Below, piece by piece: positions 1 through 10,100 of a DNA stretch of 64,000 nucleotides. A program made the translations under genes and the position numbers. The notes beneath the pieces are model-generated. The model did not search any database. It was not told where the DNA came from and saw nothing but the letters and a program-made list of their open reading frames with translations. The stretch is from Porphyra umbilicalis (taxonomy: Eukaryota; Rhodophyta; Bangiophyceae; Bangiales; Bangiaceae): NCBI GenBank assembly GCA_002049455.2, contig KV918972.1:62001-126000 (forward strand), read 5' to 3'. Every line of letters starts with the position of its first letter. The stretch's first letter is position 1.

Positions 1-3000
1 TGATCACAACAAAGTTGGTCCTCACTTGTACGCTTCCGGACAGAAAGAACCATGGCCCAGCACGCTTCTAAAACCCTCACGCCGCCGCGCCACTGCGTCG
101 CCAACCATCTCTGCGGCGGCGCCGACGGCAGCGCCACTACAGCCTGCGCGCAGTAACGGCCTCGCCCTGCCGACAACCGCACCAACAGCCCCCGCGCACC
201 AAAAGCCCCCCCGCGCGGCCGGGCCGCCGCCTGGCTGCCGCCGTCTTGCCGCCGCCGCTGAACAACCGCACCGCCGCCGCGCCGCCGACCTGGTGTGCGG
301 CGTCAGCGGCGCGACAACGATAGCGCCGGTGCCGCAGCAGCGGCGGCCGTCGCATGCGGGAGCGGCGGCTGGCCGGGCTTTTCCATATCCCTTCCTACCG
401 CCGCTGCTGCCGAGAAGCCCCCTTCCCGTCGCTGACGACCGTACGAACAGCCCCCGCGCACAACAACCCCCCCGGCGCCGCCGCGCCGCCGCCTTGCGGC
501 CTCCAGCATGCCGCCGCCGCCGTGCCGTCGCGCCGCCGCCGTCCTGTTGTGCGGCGGCGGTGGCACGGCAGCGATCGCGCCGCTGCCGCCGCGGCGAAAG
601 CCGCTCCATGTTGCATGCGGCGGCGAGGCGAGCTTTCACAGCACCCGCCCTGCCGCCGCCGCCGCCCGGAGGCCCCATTTTCGCCGCCGACGACCGCTCA
701 ATCTGCACGCGCGCACAAACAGCACCCCCGCGCCTCCGCGCCGCCGCCTTTCCGCCCCACCTTGCCGCCACCGCCGCGTTGCTGCCGCCGCACCGCGGCA
801 CCGCCGCCGCACCGCGGACCTGGTGTGCGGGGGCGGCGGCGCGGCAGCGATCACGCCGCCGCCATCGCGGCGCCGGCCGCCGCATGTCGGGTGCGGCGGT
901 GGGGCGGGCTTCTACAGCACCAGCCCCGCCGCCGCCGCCGCCGGAAAACCACCCACCCTCCCGCCGACGACCGCACCAACAGCCCCACTCACCAACAGCC
1001 CCCTTGCGTTGCCGCGCCGCCACCTTGCTGCCGCTGTCTTGTCGCCGTAGCCTTGCCGCCGCGCCACCGCCGCGATGCCGACCTGGTGTGCGGTGGCGGC
1101 GGCGCGGCAACGATCGCGCCGCCGCAGCCGCGGCGGAGGCCGCCCCATGTTGGGCGCGGCGGCGGGGCAGGCTTCTACAGCACCCGCCCCAGCGCCGCCG
1201 CCGCTCCGAACCCCCCCCTTCCACGCCGACGGCTGCACCAACGGCCCCCGGTCTCAGATAGCCCCCCCGCGCGGCCGCGCCGCCGTTATGCCGCCGCCGC
1301 CTTGACGCCGCCGCCGCGCCGCCGCACCGCCGCCGCGCCGCCGACCTGGTGCGCAGCGGTGGAGTCGTGGCAACAATCACGCCACCGCCATCGCGGCGAC
1401 GGCCGCGTCGTGTTGGGTGCAGCAGCGGGGCGGGCTACTTCAGCACCCACCCCGCCGCCGCCGCCGCCTGAACCCCCCCCCCCCCCCGCCGAAGACTGCA
1501 GGTTCAGCCCCCACGCACCAGCAGCCCCCCCGCGCCGCCGTGCCGCTGCCTTGCCGTCGCCGCCTTGCCGCCGCCACCCTGCCGCCGCCGCCGCGCCGCC
1601 GCACCGCCGCCGCCCCGCAGACCTGGCGTGCAGCGTCGGCGGCGCAGCAACGATCTTGCCGCCACCGCGGTGGCCGCGGCCAAAGCATACGAGTGCGGTG
1701 GCGGGGCCGACATTTCCAGCACCCACCTCGCCGCCGCCACCCCCTGGAAACATCGCCCCCGCCGCTGAGCACCGCAACGACAGCCCCCACACACCAACAG
1801 CCCCCCCGCGCCGCCGCGCCGCCGCCTTACTGCCGCCCTCTTGCCGCCGCAGCTTTCCCGCCGCACCGCCGCCGCGACGCCGACCGGGTGTGCGGCGGCG
1901 GCGGCGCGGCAACGATCGCGCCGCCGCCGCCGCGGCGGAGGCCGCCCGATGTTAGGTTTGGCGGCGGGGCTGGCTTCCAGAGCACCAGCCCCGCCGCCGC
2001 CGCCGCCCGAAAATCCCCCTCCTTCCCGCCGACGACTGCACCAATGGCCCTCGCTGTCAGATAGCCCCCCCTGCGCGGCCGCGCCGCCGCCGTGCCGCCG
2101 CCGCCCTGCCGCCGCCGCCGCGCCGCCGCACCGCCGCCGCGCCGCCGACCTGGTGTGCGGCCGTGGCGGCGTCGCAAAGATCGCGCCGCCGCCGTCGCGG
2201 CGACCGCCGCGGCATGTCGGGTGCGGCGGCGGGACGGGCTACTTCAGCACTCACCCCGCCACCGCCGCCGCCCGGAAGCACAGGTGCGGTGGCGGGGCGG
2301 GATTTTGCACCACCCGCCCCGCCGTCTTCGGCGCCTGAAGACCCTTCCTCTCCCGCCAACGACCACACCAATAGCCCCCTCGCACCAACAGCCCCCCGCG
2401 CCGGAACGCCGCCACCCTGCAGCCGCCATCTTGCCGCCGCCACCCTGCCGCAACCGCGGCGCCGCCGCCGCCGCGCCGCCACACTAACGCCGCGCTGCCG
2501 ACTTGATGTGCGGCGGCGGCGGCGTGGCAACGATCGCGCCGCCGCCGCCGCCGCGGCGGCCGCCGCATGTCGGGTGCGGTGGCGGGGCGGATTTTTTCAG
2601 CACCCGGCCCAACGCCGCCGCTGCCCGGAAACTCCCCCCCTTGCAGGCAGCGAGCGCACCAACAGCCTCCGCGCACCACGAGCCCCCCCGCACCGCCTCG
2701 CCGCGGCCTCGCCGCATCCAGCATGCCGCCGCCGCCGCGCCGCGGTACCGCCGCCGCGCCGCCGACCTGGTGTGCGGCGGCGGCGGCGCGGCAGCACTCG
2801 CCCCGCCGCGCCGCTGCAGCGGAGGCCGCCGCATCTCGGATACGGCGGCGCGGCGGGCTTTTACAGTACCCGCCCCGCCGCCGCAGCCGCCAGGAAGCTC
2901 CGCATCCCACGGCGACGACCGCACCGACAGCCCCCGCGCCCCAACAGCCCCACCGCGCCACCGCGTCGCCGCCTTGCCGCCTCCGCGCTGTCGCGGCCTC

Positions 3001-3120
3001 TTTGCCGCCGCCGCCGCGCCGCCGCACCGCCGCGGCGCCGCCGACCTGGTGTGCGGCGGCGGCGGTGCAGCAGCGATCGCACCGCCGCCGCCGGAGCGGA
3101 TGGTGACGACGGCGCCGACG
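1..3120. repeat. GC-rich satellite, ~265-bp unit, about 11-12 diverged copies
   Basis: The landmark GACCTGGTGTGCGG and close variants recur near 289, 546, 819, 1080, 1345, 1620, 1882, 2147, 2503, 2764 and 3045, so most spacings are 257-281 bp, with one of ~356. Each unit also carries an acaacgatcgcgcc-like block, a 'tacagcacccgcccc' block and stretches of GCC triplets. The array continues past the left edge of the window and ends sharply at ~3,120, where the sequence becomes AT-richer. Long ORFs exist on both strands only because stop codons are rare at this base composition. I see no domain in any frame and do not call a gene. Confidence 0.85.
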
Positions 3121-4290
3121 CCGTCAGCCGGGGGCTTCCGACCTGTCTATTTCAAATTTGAGAGCAAATCGTGCACACTCAACATTTGACGCAGTCGGTG
3201 GAGTTACACGAAAACCAGAAGAGTTATTGTTGAAATGTGAAGTCCCTCTGTTGCTTGCGTAAACTGTGAGATGGAATACTATCTTCGAGAACATCTGCAG
3301 GATTATCACTTTGAGATCTATAAAAGGTTATCTCCTGGATTTATGGTCAAACAATTCCGAAGACGATGGCACAGACCGCCCTGGGATTGCTTGGAGAGAA
3401 TCCCGAAGACAGTCTGGAAGCGGACCATGGAATCATTCGGGGAGCAATTTCGCGGATCGTGTCATGACGACTGCGAGAAGACAGCAGGATCGTTGCGGGA
3501 AGCGTTCTAGAGACTGACCTCGACGATAGTCCAGCGACATTTTTCCATCAACATCTTTACTACACAGGTTGCGCAATCGTTTTGCTGATGATGGTTTGGA
3601 GAAAAAGGAAACAGTATTTTCCCTAAACCAGTTCGTCAGGACAGGCCGTTCAAATAGACTTTAGGATCACCCAGAGGCCTGTCAGTGCGCTTGTCTCCGG
3701 CTCTATCTTTTTATACATTCCGTGGGATGGCACGCTGAGTAACCCAAGAAGCCATTCTGATTGACCATCTGCTGATACAGACTGAAGAACGAACTGGAAG
3801 CTCGTCCCACGTTCATTCGCGAGACATTTATTAGGCGACTATCGAGCCACCCTGTCTGTAAGACAGACATAAAAACGATCCTCATCACTGTTCGTTGGGT
3901 AATGTGCCAGCACGATTCCCAGTCCGTCTGAAAGATATACATCAATGTCTGTCCTGGAACCTATCGGGCTGCTCTATTTGTTGCACCTGCTCATGGACTG
4001 TCTGCCAGAAAAACTGCATGATAATTCTGCTGCTCATCTGTTTGTTCATCAGTCAAACACGCTGATTTTCTGCCCTGCAACCAGTCTCAGAGACTGTCTT
4101 CGAGAAAGAAACAAAGACGTGATCAGTTACAGTGCTTCGCTTCATCTACTACGTTGTTCTACGAGACTGTCCTTGGGGCAATGAAAAAGAATAAGTCAAG
4201 GAGAATAATTAACGCACAGAGAGATAAAAGACAAATAAAAAGGAGTAGAAACAGCAACCCCTCAAGCATATGATGATCACTCGGGCTGTT
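3121..4290. other. Non-coding mid-GC stretch, nothing recognised
   Basis: The sequence is clearly AT-richer than the satellite to its left. ORFs here are short (up to ~83 codons), overlap on both strands and show no recognisable motif. The words 'gactgtct' and 'agacagtc' recur (for example near 3,410, 3,850, 3,995 and 4,090), which could be decayed transposon sequence, but no terminal repeats were found. Confidence 0.5.
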
Positions 4291-5073
4291 CTAGTCCGCC
4301 TCTTCATCAGCAGACAGGTTGAACTGAGAAGCAGCAATATCCTTGAGTTCGTCACAGATGCACTGGACAACTGCATTGCGTACGTCCGCGCTGTCCGGCT
4401 GGAAGAGCTTAGGCATCTCGTTCTTCTCAATGTAGCTCTTGATGTGGTGCGCTCCCGCAGCCCGAGTCCCAGCGGTGATGTCCCCGGGGTCGACGCATAA
4501 AAACTCAGCAATAATAGAGGCAGCAGTCGCCTCCAAGTCGAGGAAGCACGTGGCCCTGGCGTCAGAGTCGTCGAGTACCAGCTGGTATCGAGTAACCCGG
4601 TCCGAGACAGCCGCAGTGGCTGGGGCGAGCTGGTCTTCATTTCCGCGTAGCACTTGAAGAGGCTGTATCGTCGCCTGCGGTACGCCAGCGTCCAAGTAGA
4701 CGCCAATCTTGCGGTAGATCATCAGACGCGTAGCGTTTCGTCTGCGGTTGCAAACGTTACGCAGCTTCCTGTTCAAAGCCACCTTGTACTCGTTCTTTTT
4801 CCCAATGCGACCGGCCACCGTAAAGTCGATCTTGGACACGGCCTTGTCGACAGCCCGCTCCATGGCGGTACGAAGGCATCTTGCACTGTCCTTCTTAGGC
4901 CCTTCCAAGTGGCCTTTCGGGCAGATCCACGTCAGGCAGTCATGCTTTGGGGCGTCTAGGTGGTTCTCAATACGCCCAGCGTCCATCTTGTTCTGATAAA
5001 TAGCACGCACCATGTTCTGTCCGTACCGAGCAAACTCAGAGCACACAGCCGACTGAAGAAATAAGGAGGACAT
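4291..5073 (-). CDS. Hypothetical protein, 260 aa
   Basis: A 260-codon ORF of ordinary amino-acid composition, in a region where chance ORFs are short. The N-terminal third has paired cysteines and histidines (CLTWICPKGH near residues 47-56). A basic helical segment with many Arg/Asn follows (RKLRNVCNRRRNATRLMIYRK, ~113-133), then a mixed alpha-rich C-terminal half ending in an acidic tail (SADEEAD). There is no signal peptide or membrane segment. I do not recognise the family. It could be a host gene or an accessory ORF of a transposon, because it lies among repeats. The start is the first ATG; an internal ATG at residue 21 is also possible. Confidence 0.5.
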   Translation of the reverse strand: MSSLFLQSAVCSEFARYGQNMVRAIYQNKMDAGRIENHLDAPKHDCLTWICPKGHLEGPKKDSARCLRTAMERAVDKAVSKIDFTVAGRIGKKNEYKVALNRKLRNVCNRRRNATRLMIYRKIGVYLDAGVPQATIQPLQVLRGNEDQLAPATAAVSDRVTRYQLVLDDSDARATCFLDLEATAASIIAEFLCVDPGDITAGTRAAGAHHIKSYIEKNEMPKLFQPDSADVRNAVVQCICDELKDIAASQFNLSADEEAD

Positions 5074-5504
5074 GGAAATCAGTAGTTGAAGACGTCAGTT
5101 GCTGTACTGAGGGACCCTTGACAGACACTTTCTTTCAACATAAACACATCATGAAAGGAGCGCACGCATGCATCTCTACTCGCTGAAGAGACCCAACCGT
5201 GTTAAACGTACTCTATGTTGGGACCATAGTTCATTATCCAAGGAGGTACTTCTTGCGGCGGAGGCCCGCTCCGGCGTGGACCCGGGCGTGGACCCCGGTG
5301 TTGACGGGCCGCCTCCCGACACTTCGCTTCCCGACATCGGGATCCCGCAGACCAAGCCTGTATCATAGCTCGTCCACCAGCCAAAGGCTCTGCAGTAGTC
5401 GGTCGTCGCCCGCTGTGCGACAAGCAAGTGTCACGAGCGTGCAGCGGGGAAAAGCTGTCCAGCGTGCCCCTTCGCAGGCGCAGCCTCTTCCAGAGCAGCC
5501 CCCG
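5074..5504. other. Intergenic, nothing recognised
   Basis: Contains a short imperfect direct repeat, 'gacccgggcgtggacccc' and related words near 5,275-5,310, and no convincing ORF. Confidence 0.4.
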
Positions 5505-6250
5505 TGGGTACAACAGACCGTCAACCGCACCTGTACGCAACAGACCAGTAACCTCTCTGCAGTCATCTTATGTCGTCCGCAGCAGTCCTTGCACGTTTCT
5601 TGGTGAAGTGCGTGGCAAACAGTCGTCGAGCGGTAGGCGCCACAGGTCTGGACGCTGGAACAACTAAACAAAGTGCGACGCAGACCGTCGCCGTGAGGCA
5701 GTCGACCGGCGTCGACCGTGGGTACCGCCGCGCAGCACAAGACAAGGCCCAGCAACAACAGGACCCAAGCGCGACACAGACCGTGCACGTCTCTACAGTA
5801 GTCAGGTGTCGCCCGCAGAGTTCCGAGCGCGTGTCATGGAGAAGAACGTGACAACGAGCCGTCGCGTGAAGTACAGCACAGGTCCCGGAGGTATCACCGT
5901 CAGTCGCCACCAAGTGCTAAGCAGGCCGTCTTCCAGTACCACATGTGCGGGATCGCTCTCAACAGACCGTGGTCACGTAACAGACGTCCAGGCTCGTTCT
6001 CACGAGCATGAATGAGCAGAACAGGCAGCAACCGTCACACAGGAAGCCGATCGCGACGCAGACCGTCAACGTCTTCACGGTCGTCCGAGGTCGGCAGCGG
6101 ATATCCCAGGCCGTCGTGTGGGTGTCGGTGGAGCACAGGAAACCAGAGTAGCGTAACACGGATACTCGAGCATTCACACAGGTAACACAGAGCCAGGCTC
6201 GTTCACGTCGACTCAAGCGGGCAACACAGACCGTCAACTCCACGTCGTCG
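5505..6250. repeat. Degenerate repeat built on acacagaccgtcaac
   Basis: The word gcgacgcagaccgt, acacagaccgt or acaacagaccgt recurs near 5,514, 5,675, 5,771, 5,960, 6,053 and 6,221. It is often followed by a cgtctctacagtcgtc-like tail and a cgcagcag/gcagag segment. Spacing is irregular (~90-190 bp). On the minus strand the motif translates repeatedly as T-V-C-V-A-L/I in different short ORFs, which explains why they resemble each other. It looks like a decayed tandem repeat rather than a protein gene. Confidence 0.55.
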
Positions 6251-7110
6251 TCAGGGGACGCCCACACGGGTCCGAGCATGTCGCGTGCGGCGAGCGGTAG
6301 TAACGAGCGGTCTCGTCAGTACCTCGTCCGAGGGGCGAAGCGAGATCTGCGTGGACGACCTTTGCGAAAGTTGCCGTTGTCCATACCGCGATTGTCGCAC
6401 GGTTGTATTGTGCCCTTACGGAGACGTGCCGTCACGGTGATCGAGCGCTCCATGGAACCCAAAGATCGTCGAGGCGCGCAGCGCGGGCGCAGGACTTCGC
6501 CGCATGCTCGCACAAGTGACCATGTGAAGAGCTTTGGTGCGATTTTCTTTGGGGGCTACATCCATCACTGATAGGTGCAGCCTGCCTAAACAAGGCAATG
6601 TCAGGCTCCCAGGGGTGTCACGTCTCGAATGGGCGCAGTTGAAAGTCATTAACGTCTTTTTGTCGGACACAATTTTACCGGATCATTTGCCAATGGTAGT
6701 TTATTCCGACAGCTGTCCGGAGGAGAGCAGCTCGATCTGTGCGATCAATCGAGGTTGCGATCACGGATCATGGAAGCGCCGCCACCACAAATTGGACAAT
6801 TCAGATTGCTGAGCAGGCTACCCGACCGGGTACCGGATTGGGGTTAAGATCGAACGAGCGACCCGCTGCGGCCGGGCCGTGCGGGAACACCTCTCTTTGT
6901 CGGTCTGTGCGCACGTCGAAGGCCCGTCTTGCTCGAACGCGTCTCCTTCGCGGGGCCGTCGGCACACCGCAACTGCCGTGCGCCGCGCACGGCGACCCGT
7001 ACCGGAGGTGACGCACGCCCCCGGGCTGTGCTCCCTTAGAGCACCTGGTTGATAGACGCACCCTGAGATTTGTGCGGTCCGCTCATACACATGCTAAGGC
7101 CGGGTTGCTG
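6251..7110. other. Intergenic, nothing recognised
   Basis: Mid-GC sequence with only short overlapping ORFs (the longest are ~97 codons). No domain, RNA gene or terminal repeat was recognised. Confidence 0.4.
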
Positions 7111-10100
7111 CGGTCTGACGCACCCTTCGGGTTGTGCGCTACCTTTACCCGCTCGCACTCGCAAACGCACGCCGCGCCCCGTGCCTGGGTGTGACGCACC
7201 CGTCGGGTTGTGCGCCCCGGTTTTTCCGCGCCCACTTGGTCTGGTGCCGCGCGTCGAGTTTGTGGGTGAAGCACCCTTTGGGTCGTGCTCCCCTGTCGTG
7301 CGCACGCTGTTGGTTGTGCGCGCCGCCCCGTTGTCTGCGGTTGACGTACCCTTCGGGTTGTGCGCCCCGTCTTCCTTAGCGCCCAATTCCTCTGGTGCCG
7401 CGCGTCGAGTTTGTGGGTGAAGCACCCTTTAGGTCGTGCTGCCCTGTCGTGCGCACGCTGTTGGTTGTGCGCGCCGCCCCGTTTTCTGCGGTTGACGCAC
7501 CCTTCGGGTTGTGCGCCCCGTCTTCTTTAGCGCCCACTTGCTCTCGTGCGGCGTGTCGGGATTTGTGGGTGAAACACCCTTTGGGTCGTGCTCTTCTGTC
7601 GCGCGCACGCTTTTGGTTGTGCGCGCCGCCCCGTGTTTCGGGTTTGACGCACCCTTCGGGTTGTGTGCCCCTTTTTTCTTCAGCGCCCACTTGCTCTCGT
7701 GCGGCGTGTCGGGGTTTGTGGGTGAAGCACCCTTTGGGTCGTGCTCCGCTGTCGTGCACACGCTTTTGGTTGTGCGCGCCGCCCTGTTTTCTGCGGTTGA
7801 CGCACCCATCGGGTTGTGCGCCCCGTCTTCCTTAGCGCCCAATTCCTCTGGTGCCGCGCGTCAAGTTTGTGGGTGAAGCACCCTTTGGGTCGTGCTGCCC
7901 TGTCGTGCGCACGCTTTTGGTTGTGCGCGCTGCCCCATTGTCTGCGGTTGACGCACCCTTCGGGTTGTGCGCCCCGTCTTCCTTAGCGCCCAATTCCTCT
8001 GGTGCTGCGCGTCGAGATTGTGGGTGAAGCACCCTTTGGGTCGTGCTGCCCTGTCGTGCGCACGCTGTTGGTTGTGCGCGCCGCCCCGTTTTCTGCGGTT
8101 GACGAACCCTTCGGGTTGTGCGCCCCGTTTTTCTTTAGCGCCCACTTGCTCTCGTGCGGCGTGTTGGGGTTTCTGGGTGAAACACCTTTTCGGTCTTGCT
8201 CCCCTGTCGTGCGCACGCTTTTGGTTGTGCGCGCCGCCCCGTGTCTCGGGTTTGACGCACCCTTCGGGTTGTGCGCCCTTTTTTTCTTTAGCGCCCACTT
8301 GCTCTCGTGCGGCGTGTCGGGGTTTGTGGGTGAAGCACCCTTTGGGTCGTGCTCCCCTGTCGTGTGCACGCTTTTGGTTGTGCGCGCTGCCCCATTTTCT
8401 GCGGTTGACGCACCCTTCGGGTTGTGCGCCCCGTCCTCCTTAGCGCCCAATTCCTCTGGTGCTGCGCGTCGAGTTTGTGGGTGAAGCACCCTTTGGGTCG
8501 TGCTGCCCTGTCGTGCGCACGCTTTTGGATGTGCGCGCCGCCCCGTCTTCTGCGGTTGACGCACCCTTCGGGTTGTGCGCCCCTCTTTTCTTTAGCGCCC
8601 ACTTGCTCTCGTGCGGCGTGTCGGGGTTTCTGGGTGAAGCACCTTTTCGGTCTTGCTCCCCTGTCGTGCGCACGCTTTTGGTTGTGCGCGCCGCCCCGTG
8701 TTTCGGGTTTGACGCACCCTTCGGGTTGTGCGCCCTTTTTTTTTTTAGCGCCCAGTTGCTCTCGTGCGGCGTGTCGGGGTCTGTGGGTGAAGCACCCTTT
8801 GGGTCGTGCTCCCCTGTCGTGTGCACGCTGTTGGTTGTGCGCGCCGCCCCGTGTTGCGGGTTAGACGCACCCTTCGGGTTGTGCGCCCCGTCTTCCTTAG
8901 CGCCCAATTCTTCTGGTGCTGCGCGTCGAGTTTGTGGGTGAAGCACCCTTTGGGTCGTGCTGCCCTGTCGTGCGCGTGCTGCTGGTTGTGCGCGCCGCTC
9001 CGTCTTCTGCGGTTGACGCACCCTTCGGGTTGTGCGCCCCGTCTTCTTTAGCGCCCACTTGCTCTCGTGCGGCGTGTCGGGATTTGTGGGTGAAACACCC
9101 TTTGGGTCGTGCTCTTCTGTCGCGCGCACGCTTTTGGTTGTGCGCGCCGCCCCGTGCTTCGGGTTTGACCAACTCTTCGGGTTGTGCGCCCCTTTTTTCT
9201 TTAGCGCCCACTTGCTCTCGTGCGGCGTGTCTGGGTTTGTGGGTGAAGCACCTTTTGGGTCGTGCTCCCCTGTAGTGCGCACGCTTTCGGTTGTGCGCGC
9301 CGCCCCGTTTTGTGCGGTTGACGCATCCTTCGGGTTATGCGCCCCGTCTTCCTTAGCGCCCAATTCCTCTGGTGCTGCGCGTCGAGTTTGTGGGTGAAGC
9401 ACCCTTTGGGTCGTGCTCCCCTGTCGTGCGCACGCTTTTGGTTGTGCGCGCCGCCCCGTGTTTCGGGTTCGACGCACCCTTCGGGTTGTGCGCCCCTTGT
9501 TTCTCTAGCGCCCACTTGCTCTCGTGCGGCGTGTCGGGGTTTTTGGGTGAAGCACCCTTTGGGTCGTGCTCCCCTGTCGTGCGCACGCTTTTGGTTGTGC
9601 GCGCCGCCCCGTTTTCTGCGGTTGACGCACCCTTCGGGTTGTGCGCTCTTTTTTTCTTTAGCGCCCACTTGCTCTCGTGCGGCGTGTCGGGGTTTCTGGG
9701 TGAAGCACGCTTTGGGTCGTGCTCCCCTGTCGTGCGCACGCTTTTGGTTGTGCGCGCCGCCCCGTTTTCTGCGGTTGACGCACCCTTCGGGTTGTGCGCA
9801 CCGTTTTTCTTTAGCGCCCACTTGCTCTAGTGCGGCTTGTCGGGCTTTCTGGGTGAAGCACCCTTTGGGTCGTGCTCCCCTGTCGTGCGCACGCTTTTGG
9901 TTGTGCGCGCCGCCCCGGTTTCTGCGGTTGACGCACCCTTCGGGTTGTGCGCCCCTTGTTTCTTTAGCGCCCACTTGCTCTCGTGCGGCGTGTCGGGCTT
10001 TCTGGGTGAAGCACCCTTTGGGTCGTGCTCCCCTGTCGTGCGCACGCTTTTGGTTGTGCGCGCCGCCCCGCGCTGCGCGTTTGACGCACCCTTCGAATTG

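Noticed and set aside
5363-5788. Minus-strand 141-aa Cys-rich ORF with a hydrophobic start (possible secreted peptide)
   Set aside because: The Cys and hydrophobic blocks are translations of the degenerate acacagaccgt repeat, and neighbouring frames give the same words.
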